Shown here in pieces: positions 27,198 to 35,610 of a stretch of 64,000 nt of DNA. The notes under the pieces were generated by a model. It made no database searches, was not told where the DNA came from, and saw only the letters and a list, made by a program, of their open reading frames with translations. The DNA comes from Nocardia mikamii NBRC 108933 (lineage in GTDB: Bacteria > Actinomycetota > Actinomycetes > Mycobacteriales > Mycobacteriaceae): positions 1 to 64,000 of the forward strand of contig NZ_BDCM01000002.1 of the NCBI RefSeq assembly GCF_001613505.1, in the 5' to 3' direction. Numbering within the stretch: the first letter of the stretch is position 1; every line of letters starts with the position of its first letter. The translations under genes were made by a program, and so were the position numbers.

Positions 27198-28823
27198 ATG
27201 TTGCGATTCGGAACCGCAGGTCTGCGCGGCCCTCTGCAGGACGGGCCGGACGGGATGAACGTCGGCACGGTGGCGCGCGCGAGCGCCGGTGTGGCGGTGT
27301 GGCTTCGGGAACGCTGTCTGGGCGGCGGCCTGGTGATCGTCGGCCGCGACGCCCGCCACGGCTCCGCGGAGTTCGCCTCCGTCACCGCGGAAGTATTTGC
27401 GGCAGCGGGCTTTTCGGTGCTGCTGCTGCCACGCCCGCTACCGACGCCGATCGTGGCGTTCGCGGTCCGGGAATTGGGGGCGGTGGCCGGTGTGCAGATC
27501 ACCGCGTCCCACAACCCCGCCACCGACAACGGTTACAAGCTCTACCTGGACGGCGGTTCCCAGCTGATCCCGCCCGCCGACGCCGAGATCGAACGCTGCA
27601 TCGATGCGGTCACCGAACCGATCGCGCGCACCGAACCGGCGACCGGCGCCCCATCGCCGTCGATCCTGTCGCTGCCCGACGATGCCACCCGAGCCGACCT
27701 CGGCGAGGAACTCCTTCGCCGCTATCTGGCGCGAGCCGCCGCCGTGCCCGAGACGATCGGCGGCGCGCGGACGATTCCGGTCCATACGAGCCACGAGGCA
27801 CGCCACGCCGGTCCGCCCGGCGAACCCGACGGCGAGCGAATGACGCTGCGGCGCCCTGATATCCGGATCGCGCTGACGCCCATGCACGGCGTCGGCGGCG
27901 AGACGGCGGTGGCCGCGCTCGCCGCCGCCGGATTCCCGGACGTCCACGTCGTCGACGAGCAGTTCGCCCCCGACCCCGACTTCCCGACCGTGGCCTTCCC
28001 CAATCCCGAAGAGCCGGGCGCGGCCGACCTGCTGCTGGCTCTGGCGCGGAAGATCGATGCCGACCTGGCCATCGCACTCGACCCCGATGCCGACCGCTGC
28101 GCGATCGCGGTGCCCGGTCCGGACGGGTGGCGCATGCTGCGCGGCGACGAAACCGGTGTCCTGCTGGCCGATTACGTGTTGCGCAATGCGGCACCGGGGG
28201 CACTGGTCGCGACCACCGTCGTGTCGTCCCGGCTGCTCGGGAAGCTCGCGCCCGCACGCGGTGCCCGCTACGCCGAAACGCTCACGGGCTTCAAGTGGCT
28301 CGCCCGCGCCGGTGAGGGCCTCGTGTACGCCTACGAGGAGGCCATCGGCCACTGCGTCGACCCGGCCGCCGTCCGCGACAAGGACGGCATCACCGCCGCC
28401 GTCGCCGCCGCCGACCTCACCGCTCGCCTGCGGGAGCAGGGGCGTTGCCTGCTCGACGTCCTCGACGACTACGCCGTGGAGTTCGGCCTGCACGCCGGCG
28501 ACCAGGTGTCGCTGCGACCGGCCGATTCGGCGGCCGCCGCGCAAGCCGTTGCCCGCCTGCGCGATACGCCACCCGATGTCATCGCGGGCGTCCCCGTCAC
28601 CTGCACCGATCTGTCGACGGTTCGCGGCCGGATGCGGACCGACGCCTTGATCTTCGAGGGCGAGGGGCAGCGCATCGTCGTCCGCCCCTCGGGCACCGAG
28701 CCGAAACTCAAATGCTATCTGGAGGTCGTCGAGCCGGTTCGCGACCGCGCCGCGCTTGCTCGGTCGAAAGAAGTTGCAGCACAACGTCTCTCGGCCCTGC
28801 GCGAGTTCTGCGAGAATTTGTGA
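27198..28823 (+). CDS. pmmB: Phosphomannomutase / phosphopentomutase-like alpha-D-phosphohexomutase
   Basis: 541 aa, four-domain phosphohexomutase. The phosphoserine loop is ITASHNPATDNGYKLY, the metal loop ALDPDADRCAIA, the sugar-binding loop appears in TGFKWLARAGEGLVYAYEEAIG, and the C-terminal phosphate loop in VVRPSGTEPKLKCY. Domain 2 has a short insert (HTSHEARHAGPPGEPDGER). Immediate linkage to deoD suggests that ribose 1-phosphate to ribose 5-phosphate conversion may be its main role, as for PGM2-type enzymes; hexose phosphates are also possible. Confidence 0.87.
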   Translation: MLRFGTAGLRGPLQDGPDGMNVGTVARASAGVAVWLRERCLGGGLVIVGRDARHGSAEFASVTAEVFAAAGFSVLLLPRPLPTPIVAFAVRELGAVAGVQITASHNPATDNGYKLYLDGGSQLIPPADAEIERCIDAVTEPIARTEPATGAPSPSILSLPDDATRADLGEELLRRYLARAAAVPETIGGARTIPVHTSHEARHAGPPGEPDGERMTLRRPDIRIALTPMHGVGGETAVAALAAAGFPDVHVVDEQFAPDPDFPTVAFPNPEEPGAADLLLALARKIDADLAIALDPDADRCAIAVPGPDGWRMLRGDETGVLLADYVLRNAAPGALVATTVVSSRLLGKLAPARGARYAETLTGFKWLARAGEGLVYAYEEAIGHCVDPAAVRDKDGITAAVAAADLTARLREQGRCLLDVLDDYAVEFGLHAGDQVSLRPADSAAAAQAVARLRDTPPDVIAGVPVTCTDLSTVRGRMRTDALIFEGEGQRIVVRPSGTEPKLKCYLEVVEPVRDRAALARSKEVAAQRLSALREFCENL

Positions 28824-28892
28824 ACCGCTGAGCCCTCGGGCGAGCCGACCTACCGATCCCGCTGTTCGGCCGGATGCCGCCGGCGGGCGACA

Positions 28893-29522
28893 TCAGTCGT
28901 GGCGCGGTCCGAATTGCCGATCCCCGGCGTCGCCGAGCCCCGGCACGATGAAGGCGTCGGCATTGAGTCCGGAGTCGACGGCGGCGGTCACCAGCCGCAC
29001 CGGCAGGCCCGACTTCTCCAACGCGGCAATGCCTTCCGGGGCGGCGACGACACAGACGGCGGTGATGTCGGTGGCGTTGCGGGCGCACAGCAGTTCCAGG
29101 GTGTGGCGCATGGATCCGCCGGTGGCCAGCATCGGATCGAGGACGAAGACCGGTAGGCCCGACAGATCCGCGGGCAGCGATTCCATGTACGGCACCGGAC
29201 GATGAGTCTGCTCGTCGCGCGCCACGCCGACGAAACCCACGCGAGATTCCGGAATCAGCGCACTGGCGGCGTCGACCATGCCGAGGCCGGCGCGCAACAC
29301 CGGAACGAGCAGCGGTGGTTTCGCCAGCCGGGCGCCCCGAGTCGGCGCGACCGGGGTGTCGATGTCGAAGGTGTGCGTCGGGGCTTCCCGCAGTGCCTCG
29401 TAGACGAGGAATCCGGTCAGATCGGCCAGGGCCGCCCGGAAACCCGCGTTGGACGTGCGGGCATCGCGCATGGTCGTCAGGAGGGTGGCCGTCAGCGGGT
29501 GTTCCACGATATGCGTACGCAT
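28893..29522 (-). CDS. upp: Uracil phosphoribosyltransferase
   Basis: 209 aa from ATG 29522 ([20 protein letters not shown]), the size of known Upp; the frame open to 29561 adds 13 unlikely residues. The PRPP loop is [13 protein letters not shown] and the uracil-binding C-terminal flap is in [17 protein letters not shown]. It converts uracil and PRPP to UMP in pyrimidine salvage. It converges on pmmB and is divergent from the Esp-like cluster. Confidence 0.93.
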   Translation of the reverse strand: MRTHIVEHPLTATLLTTMRDARTSNAGFRAALADLTGFLVYEALREAPTHTFDIDTPVAPTRGARLAKPPLLVPVLRAGLGMVDAASALIPESRVGFVGVARDEQTHRPVPYMESLPADLSGLPVFVLDPMLATGGSMRHTLELLCARNATDITAVCVVAAPEGIAALEKSGLPVRLVTAAVDSGLNADAFIVPGLGDAGDRQFGPRHD

Positions 29523-29668
29523 GAGGGAACGATAAGGTCTGCCGGGGTTCGAAATCGCCAACCCGGGGCGGATTTCCGCAACCGGAGTGGGAACCGTTGC
29601 GCAGGGGCATGCGTCGAACTACTCGGATGACGTAATCTGCCACCAGACCAGCACGATGGGGGATGTTG

Positions 29669-29989
29669 ATGCACAAGATCTCGGTCGACACCGAGGGCGT
29701 CGCCGCCTACGGTGCCACAGCCGCGGGACTGGCCGGTGAAATGGGTGTTGCCGCGGCGGGCGCCGCCGGGGCCGACCCGCTCCTGCTCGGCCCGATCTTC
29801 GGACTGGTGGGGGGCGATTTCGTCGCTGCCTATGCCGCGGCCCACGCCGGACATGTCGCGGGGATCGGCGAACTGTCCGCGGTGATGGGCAGCGTGGGGG
29901 CCGCCGCGACGGGCGCCGCCGCCACCTACTCCGAAACCGACGCCGCCCACGCCGCCGCACTGCGCGCCGCGGAAGGCCCGATCGGATGA
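29669..29989 (+). CDS. EspC-like small T7SS-associated protein
   Basis: 106 aa from ATG 29669 (MHKISVDTEGVAAYG), preceded by GGGGGA; an ATG at 29663 is also in frame. It is almost entirely Ala/Gly-rich helix. The pattern of a short ISVDTEGV opening, one helix, a Gly-Pro turn (LLLGPIFGLVGGDF) and a second helix resembles the EspC/DUF2580 group of ESX-secreted proteins. There is no signal peptide. It overlaps the next gene, a WXG-like NlpC/P60 protein, by ATGA, so the two may be co-secreted partners. Confidence 0.65.
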   Translation: MHKISVDTEGVAAYGATAAGLAGEMGVAAAGAAGADPLLLGPIFGLVGGDFVAAYAAAHAGHVAGIGELSAVMGSVGAAATGAAATYSETDAAHAAALRAAEGPIG

Positions 29990-31128
29990 CGGGCGTCATC
30001 GATCTCGACGCACTCGCCCAACCACTCATCGATCTGCTCACCAGCTTCGGCTCCGGTGTGCTGCCGGTCGGCGGCCCGGCCGACGCGCTACGCCAGGTGT
30101 CCACCCACCTCGACGGAATCCACCAGGCCGGCAGCGCGAGCATCAATCAGATGACCAACGCCTGGAACGGTGGTGGCGGCGACGCCGCGATGGACAAGGC
30201 GCTCAAGGTGCAGACCTCGGCGGCCACGATGTCGGATCGCGGCAACGATATGGCCGATGTGGTCAGCCAGGCCGCCGCGTCGGTGCAGACGGGACAGAAG
30301 GAACTCGACGGAATCGTCCAGTCGTTCGTGCAGTCGGTCACGGCGCTGGGACCCGCGCTGACGACTCCCCCGGGACTGATCACCGTGGTCAACTCGGCGA
30401 TCGACCACTTCGGCCAGGCGCTGGGTGTGGTCGGCCGGGTGCGGTCGGAACTCGACACGCACACCACCTCGATGACCGAACTGACCCCGCCCCCGCCGAC
30501 GCCGTCCATGTCGGGCACCCCGGTGGCCGCGGCCTCGGTCGTCGCGCCCGCGCTGAGCACCGGTGCGCAGACGGCCGGTTCACTGCTCGGCGGGCTGGTG
30601 TCGAGCGGCGGTTCGATGATGAGCAGTATGACCAGCCCGGCCTCCGCGGCGACGCAGTCGCGGTCGAGCTCGGGCGCGACGAAAACCCCCGGAGCTCAGC
30701 AGTCCGGCGCCGACAAGCCCGGCCGCCACGGCGGCGTCATGATCACCCTGCCCGACGGCAGTCAGGTCGAGGCGCCCAATCAGAAGGCCGCCACTGCGGT
30801 CAAGGCGGCGATCAGCGCCTGCGGCACGCCGTACGTCTGGGGCGGTAACACCCCCGGCGCCGGGCTCGACTGCAGCGGCCTGACCAAATGGGCCTACGGC
30901 GAAGCCGGTGTCGACCTGCCCCGACTCGCCTGCGATCAGAGCGCCGGCGCGACACCGGTGAGCCCGGGTGATGTGATGCCGGGTGATCTGGCCATCTGGG
31001 ACGGTCACGTCGCGATGGTCGTCGGGAACGGACAGATGGTCGAGGCCGGCGATCCGGTGCAGATCGACTCGATTCGAACGGAGAACATGGGAATGGCGTT
31101 CCACGGGTTCTACAGGCCGACGTCATGA
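29986..31128 (+). CDS. T7SS-type effector with NlpC/P60 peptidoglycan hydrolase domain
   Basis: 380 aa with no Sec signal. Residues 1-165 form a long helical hairpin like EspA/WXG proteins, with AWNGGGGDAAMDKAL at the turn (a W-x-G equivalent). Residues 165-245 are a Pro/Ser/Thr linker. Residues 255-380 are NlpC/P60: catalytic Cys296 in GLDCSGLTKWAY and His341 in WDGHVAMVVGNGQMV. It should cleave peptide stems of peptidoglycan after export by an ESX system. It overlaps both neighbours by ATGA, so the cluster is tightly coupled. Architecture is clear; assignment as an EspA analogue is by position. Confidence 0.82.
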   Translation: MTGVIDLDALAQPLIDLLTSFGSGVLPVGGPADALRQVSTHLDGIHQAGSASINQMTNAWNGGGGDAAMDKALKVQTSAATMSDRGNDMADVVSQAAASVQTGQKELDGIVQSFVQSVTALGPALTTPPGLITVVNSAIDHFGQALGVVGRVRSELDTHTTSMTELTPPPPTPSMSGTPVAAASVVAPALSTGAQTAGSLLGGLVSSGGSMMSSMTSPASAATQSRSSSGATKTPGAQQSGADKPGRHGGVMITLPDGSQVEAPNQKAATAVKAAISACGTPYVWGGNTPGAGLDCSGLTKWAYGEAGVDLPRLACDQSAGATPVSPGDVMPGDLAIWDGHVAMVVGNGQMVEAGDPVQIDSIRTENMGMAFHGFYRPTS

Positions 31129-31472
31129 GCCAGCCGCAGCAGCAGATCCCGAGCGTCACGGTCGCCGCCAGCACCAATCGCGCCGGCACCATCAGCGTGC
31201 GGGCCACCGATCAGGGCATCCCGGTGGAGATCAAATTCGAGCGCAGCGAATACCGTTACGGCGCACAGGCTTTGGCTGCGGAGATCCTGCGGCTGACCAA
31301 GCGGTCGGCGATCGTCGCCAAGGCGCGCCGGCGCGAACTGCTCGCCGAATCCGGCATGCCCACCGAGATCCTGGACAAACTGGGCCTGCCCACCCGCCAG
31401 GAAGCCGTCGACGAACTCGACCGCATGGACGACGAGGACACCGGACCCACCAGCTGGATGAGGCCCGTATGA
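31125..31472 (+). CDS. EspD/EspH-like hypothetical protein of the T7SS cluster
   Basis: 115 aa. A small beta-rich front (VTVAASTNRAGTISVRAT, then VEIKFERSEYRYGAQ) is followed by a helix (LAAEILRLTKRSAIVAKARRRELLAE) and an acidic tail. The shape and the AQ-LA-EIL pattern recall mycobacterial EspD/EspH (DUF2694), which stabilise EspA/EspC. Coming straight after EspC-like and EspA-like genes strengthens this, but similarity is weak and I have not tested it. It overlaps the NlpC gene by ATGA; its stop lies in the left arm of a stem-loop. Confidence 0.55.
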   Translation: MSQPQQQIPSVTVAASTNRAGTISVRATDQGIPVEIKFERSEYRYGAQALAAEILRLTKRSAIVAKARRRELLAESGMPTEILDKLGLPTRQEAVDELDRMDDEDTGPTSWMRPV

Positions 31473-31528
31473 ACGGTCAGGCGCGCAGGAGGCAGCGGAG
31501 CGTGACCACGCAACGCCCCGTTCATACG
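31468..31528 (+). promoter_or_regulatory. 10-bp perfect inverted repeat spanning a stop codon
   Basis: GTATGAACGG at 31468-31477 is the exact reverse complement of CCGTTCATAC at 31519-31528, with 41 nt between. The left arm includes the TGA stop of the EspD-like gene. It could form a transcript stem-loop attenuating or protecting the junction before the YbaB-like gene, or be a protein-binding site. Confidence 0.45.
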
Positions 31529-31578
31529 GTTGATGAGCACAGCGTGAGCGTCAGCGCATATGCCGGAAAGGACGCACT

Positions 31579-31911
31579 GTGAGCGCGGAAATGGATGCCC
31601 TCGTCGCCGCGGCGACGAATAAACTCGAGGCCCTCGAGGCCGCGCTCTACAACCTCAAGAACGTGCGCGGTCGCTTCACCGCCGAGGACGGTTCGGTGAG
31701 CGTCGAGGTCGACAGCGACGGCGCCCTGGTGGGCCTGGACCTGTCCGAGGCCGTCACCTCCCATTCTCCGGCCGAAGTAGGCCAGTTGATCATCTGGGCG
31801 TGCCAGCAAGCTGCGCAGAATGCGGGAGAGCAGCGCTCGGAGGTGGTCGCCACCCTGAATTCGGCCTTCACCGCACCCGAATCGGGAAACGTTGGGGGGC
31901 GGGCCGAATAG
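31579..31911 (+). CDS. YbaB/EbfC-family protein (EspL-like)
   Basis: 110 aa from GTG 31579, preceded by GGAAAGGA. Helix (MDALVAAATNKLEALEAAL), beta segment (GRFTAEDGSVSVEVDSDGALVGLDLS) and a second helix make the YbaB fold, a dimeric nucleoid-associated or chaperone-like fold. Within ESX loci this family appears as EspL. Here it closes the four-gene Esp-like cluster 106 bp after the EspD-like gene. Confidence 0.68.
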   Translation: MSAEMDALVAAATNKLEALEAALYNLKNVRGRFTAEDGSVSVEVDSDGALVGLDLSEAVTSHSPAEVGQLIIWACQQAAQNAGEQRSEVVATLNSAFTAPESGNVGGRAE

Positions 31912-31944
31912 TGTCGAAGGCAATGGCTCGATAGGCTTCCGTTC

Positions 31945-33207
31945 ATGGCTTCTGGAGACATCGTCCCGATCGAGCTCGGTCTCACCGACGGCGATCTGGT
32001 CACCCTGTGGGCACCGCGCTGGCGAGACGGTGACGACGAGTGGGAGGCATTCCTCGGTCACGAGGACGAGCTCTACGGATTCGACTCCCCCGCGGAGCTA
32101 GCCGCGTTCATCCGGACCAACGACGACAACGATCTGGTGGACCATCCGTCCTGGAAGGTCGTCGTCGGTTTGTCCGCCGCCGAGCTGGAGCCCCAGGAGG
32201 AGCACGTCTTCGATCTGGTCGGCGTCCCGGAGCTCGCGGCCGGTGAGCCCGACCCGGAGACCGTCGCCGAACTGGAAGAGACCCTCGAGATGGTCCGCAC
32301 CATCGGCGAGGTGTGCGAACTCGAGGTGGTCACCAAGTTCTTCGGCTCGCACCCCGTCCTCGGCGCACTGCCGGCGGGTGTGACCGCGTTCGTCGGGCGC
32401 GACGGCGAACAGCTGTGGGATCAGGTCGGCAACGCGATCGCCAAGGACTGGGACCAGGTCATCGACGCCATCGATTCGGTGGTTGCCTCACCCGAGGTCG
32501 ATGCCGAAGCGCTGGCCGTGGCCGAGGCGGAAATGCTGGCCGCCGAGGAGAACGTCGTCGACGCCGAGGACGTCGCCGACACCGACGACGACGACATCGA
32601 ACCGGTCGACCTCGACGAGGACGAGGAGACCGACGAGGAAGACGACGAGGACGAAGAGGAGACCTTCTGGCACGAGGTCGGCATCGACCCGGTCAAGATC
32701 GTCACCTCCGAGGGCGAGTTCTTCACGCTGCGTTGCTATCTGGACGACGAACCGGTGTTCCTCGGCGGCAACGGCACCATCACCGTCTTCCCCTCCGAAC
32801 GCGCGCTGGCCCGCTACCTGGCCGACGATCACGACCACGATCTGGCGCGGGTCAGCACCTACGGTGAGGTCCGCACGGCGGCGGTCGACGGATCGCTCGA
32901 GGTCGAGGTCACCGAGGAGAACGTCTACGTGCTGCCGGGTCTGGCCGACGATCTGGGGCAGGGCCCCAAGTCGGTCGACATCGACCAGCTCGATCTGGCG
33001 GTCGAATTGTTCACCGACGCAGCCGATTACGTCGGCGACGATTCGGTCGAGCAGGCGCTGGCGAAGTCGACGCCGCTGGGCTGGTACGTCTCCTATCTGC
33101 TGGAGCCGGACCCGACCCGGCTGGCGCCGAGTCCGCCGTTCACCGCCGAGGCCGAGAGCTGGCGTGCCCTGGAGCAGGCCTTCGAGAACCGGCTGGAGAA
33201 GGGCTAG
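31945..33207 (+). CDS. Conserved acidic two-repeat protein (Rv3311-like), function unknown
   Basis: 420 aa, the same length I recall for Mtb Rv3311, which occupies the matching place between upp and add. The two halves look like copies of one domain: DGDLVTLWAPRWRD...FDSPAELAAFIRTNDDNDL in the N-half and EGEFFTLRCYLDDE...FPSERALARYLADDHDHDL in the C-half. They are joined by a strongly acidic stretch (residues about 205-242, runs of D and E). No catalytic motif is obvious. Some databases call relatives primosomal protein; nothing visible supports that. Confidence 0.8.
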   Translation: MASGDIVPIELGLTDGDLVTLWAPRWRDGDDEWEAFLGHEDELYGFDSPAELAAFIRTNDDNDLVDHPSWKVVVGLSAAELEPQEEHVFDLVGVPELAAGEPDPETVAELEETLEMVRTIGEVCELEVVTKFFGSHPVLGALPAGVTAFVGRDGEQLWDQVGNAIAKDWDQVIDAIDSVVASPEVDAEALAVAEAEMLAAEENVVDAEDVADTDDDDIEPVDLDEDEETDEEDDEDEEETFWHEVGIDPVKIVTSEGEFFTLRCYLDDEPVFLGGNGTITVFPSERALARYLADDHDHDLARVSTYGEVRTAAVDGSLEVEVTEENVYVLPGLADDLGQGPKSVDIDQLDLAVELFTDAADYVGDDSVEQALAKSTPLGWYVSYLLEPDPTRLAPSPPFTAEAESWRALEQAFENRLEKG

Positions 33208-33228
33208 CCGGCTCCCGAGGCGGGGTCG

Positions 33229-34323
33229 TCATCCGATCAGGACGGCGTAACCGGGCTTGATCACCTCGTCGATGATGCGCAGCCGGTCCGGGAACGGGAT
33301 GAACGCCGACTTCATGGCGTTGATGGTGAACCGTTCCAGATCGCTCCAGCCGTAACCGAAGGTTTCGACCAGCTTCAGCATTTCGCGGCTCATATCGGTA
33401 TCGCTCATGAGCCGGTTGTCGGTGTTGACCGTGACCCGGAACCGCAACCGAGCCAGCAGGTCGAACGGATGCTTGTCCAGAGCAGGCACCGCACCGGTCT
33501 GCACATTCGACGAGGGGCACAGCTCGAGCGGAATCCGTTTGTCGCGTACGTAATTGGCCACCAGCCCGAGGGTGGGTTCGGCGCCGTCGCTGTCGAAGAT
33601 GTCGTCGGTGATCCGCACCCCGTGCCCGAGCCGATCGCAGCCGCAGAACGCCAGCGCCTCGTGGATCGACGGCAGTCCGAACGCCTCCCCCGCGTGGATG
33701 GTGAACTGCGCGCAGTTGGCCCGCATGTATTCGAAGGCGTCCAGATGCCGCGAGGGCGGATAGCCCGCCTCCGCGCCGGCGATGTCGAATCCGCCGACGC
33801 CGCGGTCCCGGAAGCGCACCGTCAGTTCGGCGATCTCACGGGAGCGGGCGGCGTGACGCATGGCGGTGAGCAGGCAGGTCACCCGGATGGGGGTGCCGGC
33901 TTCGGCGGCCAGCCGTTCCCCCTCGCGGAACCCGGCCAGGGTGTGCTCGACGACCTCGTCGAGGGTGAGGTCGCGTTCGAGATGCTGTTCGGGCGCGAAG
34001 CGGACCTCGGCGTACACCACGCCGTCGGCGGCCAGATCCAGCGCGCATTCGCGGGCCACTCGCCGCAGCCCCTCCGGAGTCTGCATCACCGCCACCGTGT
34101 GGGCGAAGGTCTCGAGGTAGCGCTCCAGCGATCCGCTGTCGGCCGCTTCGCGGAACCAGTGCGCCAGCGCCTCCGCGTCGGTGGCGGGTAGCTGGTCGTA
34201 TCCGCAGTCCTCGGCCAGTTCGAGCACGGTCGCGGGACGCAGGCCACCGTCGAGATGGTCGTGCAGCACGGCCTTGGGGGCCTGGCGGATCGAGGCGAGA
34301 GTCAAAGGCATCGGTCCAGTCAT
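33229..34323 (-). CDS. add: Adenosine deaminase
   Basis: 364-aa zinc enzyme. Zinc ligands are in [12 protein letters not shown] and [10 protein letters not shown]; catalytic residues are in HGVRITDD (RLGHGVRI) and the second-shell [14 protein letters not shown], with aspartates in [10 protein letters not shown]. It deaminates adenosine/deoxyadenosine to inosine, feeding DeoD. Two starts (codons 1 and 5) are possible. It ends 21 bp after the stop of the convergent Rv3311-like gene. It heads the minus-strand salvage side with deoA and cdd. Confidence 0.92.
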   Translation of the reverse strand: MTGPMPLTLASIRQAPKAVLHDHLDGGLRPATVLELAEDCGYDQLPATDAEALAHWFREAADSGSLERYLETFAHTVAVMQTPEGLRRVARECALDLAADGVVYAEVRFAPEQHLERDLTLDEVVEHTLAGFREGERLAAEAGTPIRVTCLLTAMRHAARSREIAELTVRFRDRGVGGFDIAGAEAGYPPSRHLDAFEYMRANCAQFTIHAGEAFGLPSIHEALAFCGCDRLGHGVRITDDIFDSDGAEPTLGLVANYVRDKRIPLELCPSSNVQTGAVPALDKHPFDLLARLRFRVTVNTDNRLMSDTDMSREMLKLVETFGYGWSDLERFTINAMKSAFIPFPDRLRIIDEVIKPGYAVLIG

Positions 34324-34433
34324 GTAACGACGCTATCCGCATTCGCGGAACCGCGCAGGCGACTTGCCCCGGTGTGCATCTACCCGCCGGGCTGTCGTCG
34401 CCCGATGGTCGCCCGCGCGTAGCCGGACCCGGA

Positions 34434-34937
34434 TCAGTACTTCGCCATCAGATAGGCGCCCACGACGATCAGCGCACAGCCCGCCAGTCGTTGCGCGCTG
34501 ACCGGCCGGCGCGGGAAACCCATGACGCCGAAATGGTCCATGACCGCCGCCAGCAGCATCTGGCCGGCGATGATCAGGGCATTGAACGTGCTCACTCCGA
34601 CGCTGGAGGCCACGGTGATCATCGCGAAGATGGCGGCGCCGCCGGTGAGCCCGCCGAAGGGAGCCCACCGTGGCATCGTCTTCAGATCCGCTCGCGACGG
34701 CCACGGCTGACGCGGTGAAATCGCCAGTGTCACAGCGAATATCGCGCCGACACCGGCGAGCGCCACCGCGTACGAGATCACCCCGCACAGAAAGACGTTG
34801 TGCAAAGCGAGTTTCAGCGAGTTCTGGCATCCGGCCTCGACCGAGCGCAGTGCGCCGCCGAGGAGCATCAGAACGAAGACGAGGATCATCGCCCCGCGGC
34901 CGAGCGTCGCAGGCCGGACTGTGGTGCGGGCGGTCAT
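34434..34937 (-). CDS. DMT-superfamily small membrane protein (DUF606/YdcZ-type), copy 2
   Basis: 167 aa from ATG 34937; the frame continues upstream only as an out-of-frame shadow of copy 1. About five transmembrane helices, with conserved GGALRSVEAGCQNSLK, SYAVALAGVG, PRWAPFGGLTGG, GVSTFNALIIAGQMLLAAVMDHFG and a terminal ALIVVGAYLMAKY. It closely matches its upstream neighbour, with which it overlaps by ATGA, so the pair probably forms a heterodimeric small transporter of the DUF606 group. Substrate unknown. Confidence 0.75.
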   Translation of the reverse strand: MTARTTVRPATLGRGAMILVFVLMLLGGALRSVEAGCQNSLKLALHNVFLCGVISYAVALAGVGAIFAVTLAISPRQPWPSRADLKTMPRWAPFGGLTGGAAIFAMITVASSVGVSTFNALIIAGQMLLAAVMDHFGVMGFPRRPVSAQRLAGCALIVVGAYLMAKY

Positions 34938-35500
34938 CGCGCCACCTCCCCGGCCGGCACGAATTCGGGTGGCCGGGGCGCGGATTCGCGAGAATCGCTG
35001 GCCATGAGGTAGACGGCCACGGTGATCAGCGCGGCGGCCAGCAGCCGGGGCGGGGTCGCGTGGCGCTCGGCGAAACCCATCGCGCCCAGGTCGTCCATCA
35101 CCAGCGCGACCAGCATTTCGGCCACGATGACGACGGCGTTGAAGGTGGCGACACCGACATATTTGGCCACGGTGATCATGCCGAGCACCGCGACGCCGCC
35201 GATCAACCCGCCGAACGGCGCCCACCAGGGCATTCTTTCCACGTCGGCCCACGTCGGCCACGGCGAATGCGAGACCACGGTCGAGATGACGAGGAACACC
35301 GAGAATCCGGCAAGCGCGACGGCGTAGGAGACCACCGCGCACAACCACATGTTCTTGAGATGAAATTTCTGCGTGTTCTGGCAGCCGACCTCGACGGACC
35401 GTAATCCGCCGGCGGCCAGGATGAACACGAAGATGAGTCCGAGAGCGACAGCACCCACGAGCACACGTCCTTCGCTAGGTGACAACGAATGCCGCCGCAC
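34934..35500 (-). CDS. DMT-superfamily small membrane protein (DUF606/YdcZ-type), copy 1
   Basis: 188 aa from GTG 35500; a GTG at 35458, nine bases after GAAGGA, is an equally good start. It shares AGGLRSVEVGCQNTQK, VSYAVALAGF, PWWAPFGGLIGG and FNAVVIVAEMLVALVMDDLG with copy 2, and has a longer C-terminal tail (SRESAPRPPEFVPAGEVAR). The overlapping pair is a tandem duplication within the DMT superfamily; paired DUF606 genes are known in other bacteria. Both arms keep the Asp in VMD(H/D), a candidate functional residue. Confidence 0.75.
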   Translation of the reverse strand: MRRHSLSPSEGRVLVGAVALGLIFVFILAAGGLRSVEVGCQNTQKFHLKNMWLCAVVSYAVALAGFSVFLVISTVVSHSPWPTWADVERMPWWAPFGGLIGGVAVLGMITVAKYVGVATFNAVVIVAEMLVALVMDDLGAMGFAERHATPPRLLAAALITVAVYLMASDSRESAPRPPEFVPAGEVAR

Positions 35501-35610
35501 GCAGGCGGTATCTGCTCACCAGCCGGGTTCTGCGGTCGTGCGAGCACAGAATAGCAACCTGAACGACGTGCCGTTGGTTATTGGCACGATAGGCAGGTCA
35601 CTCGTTGTGC

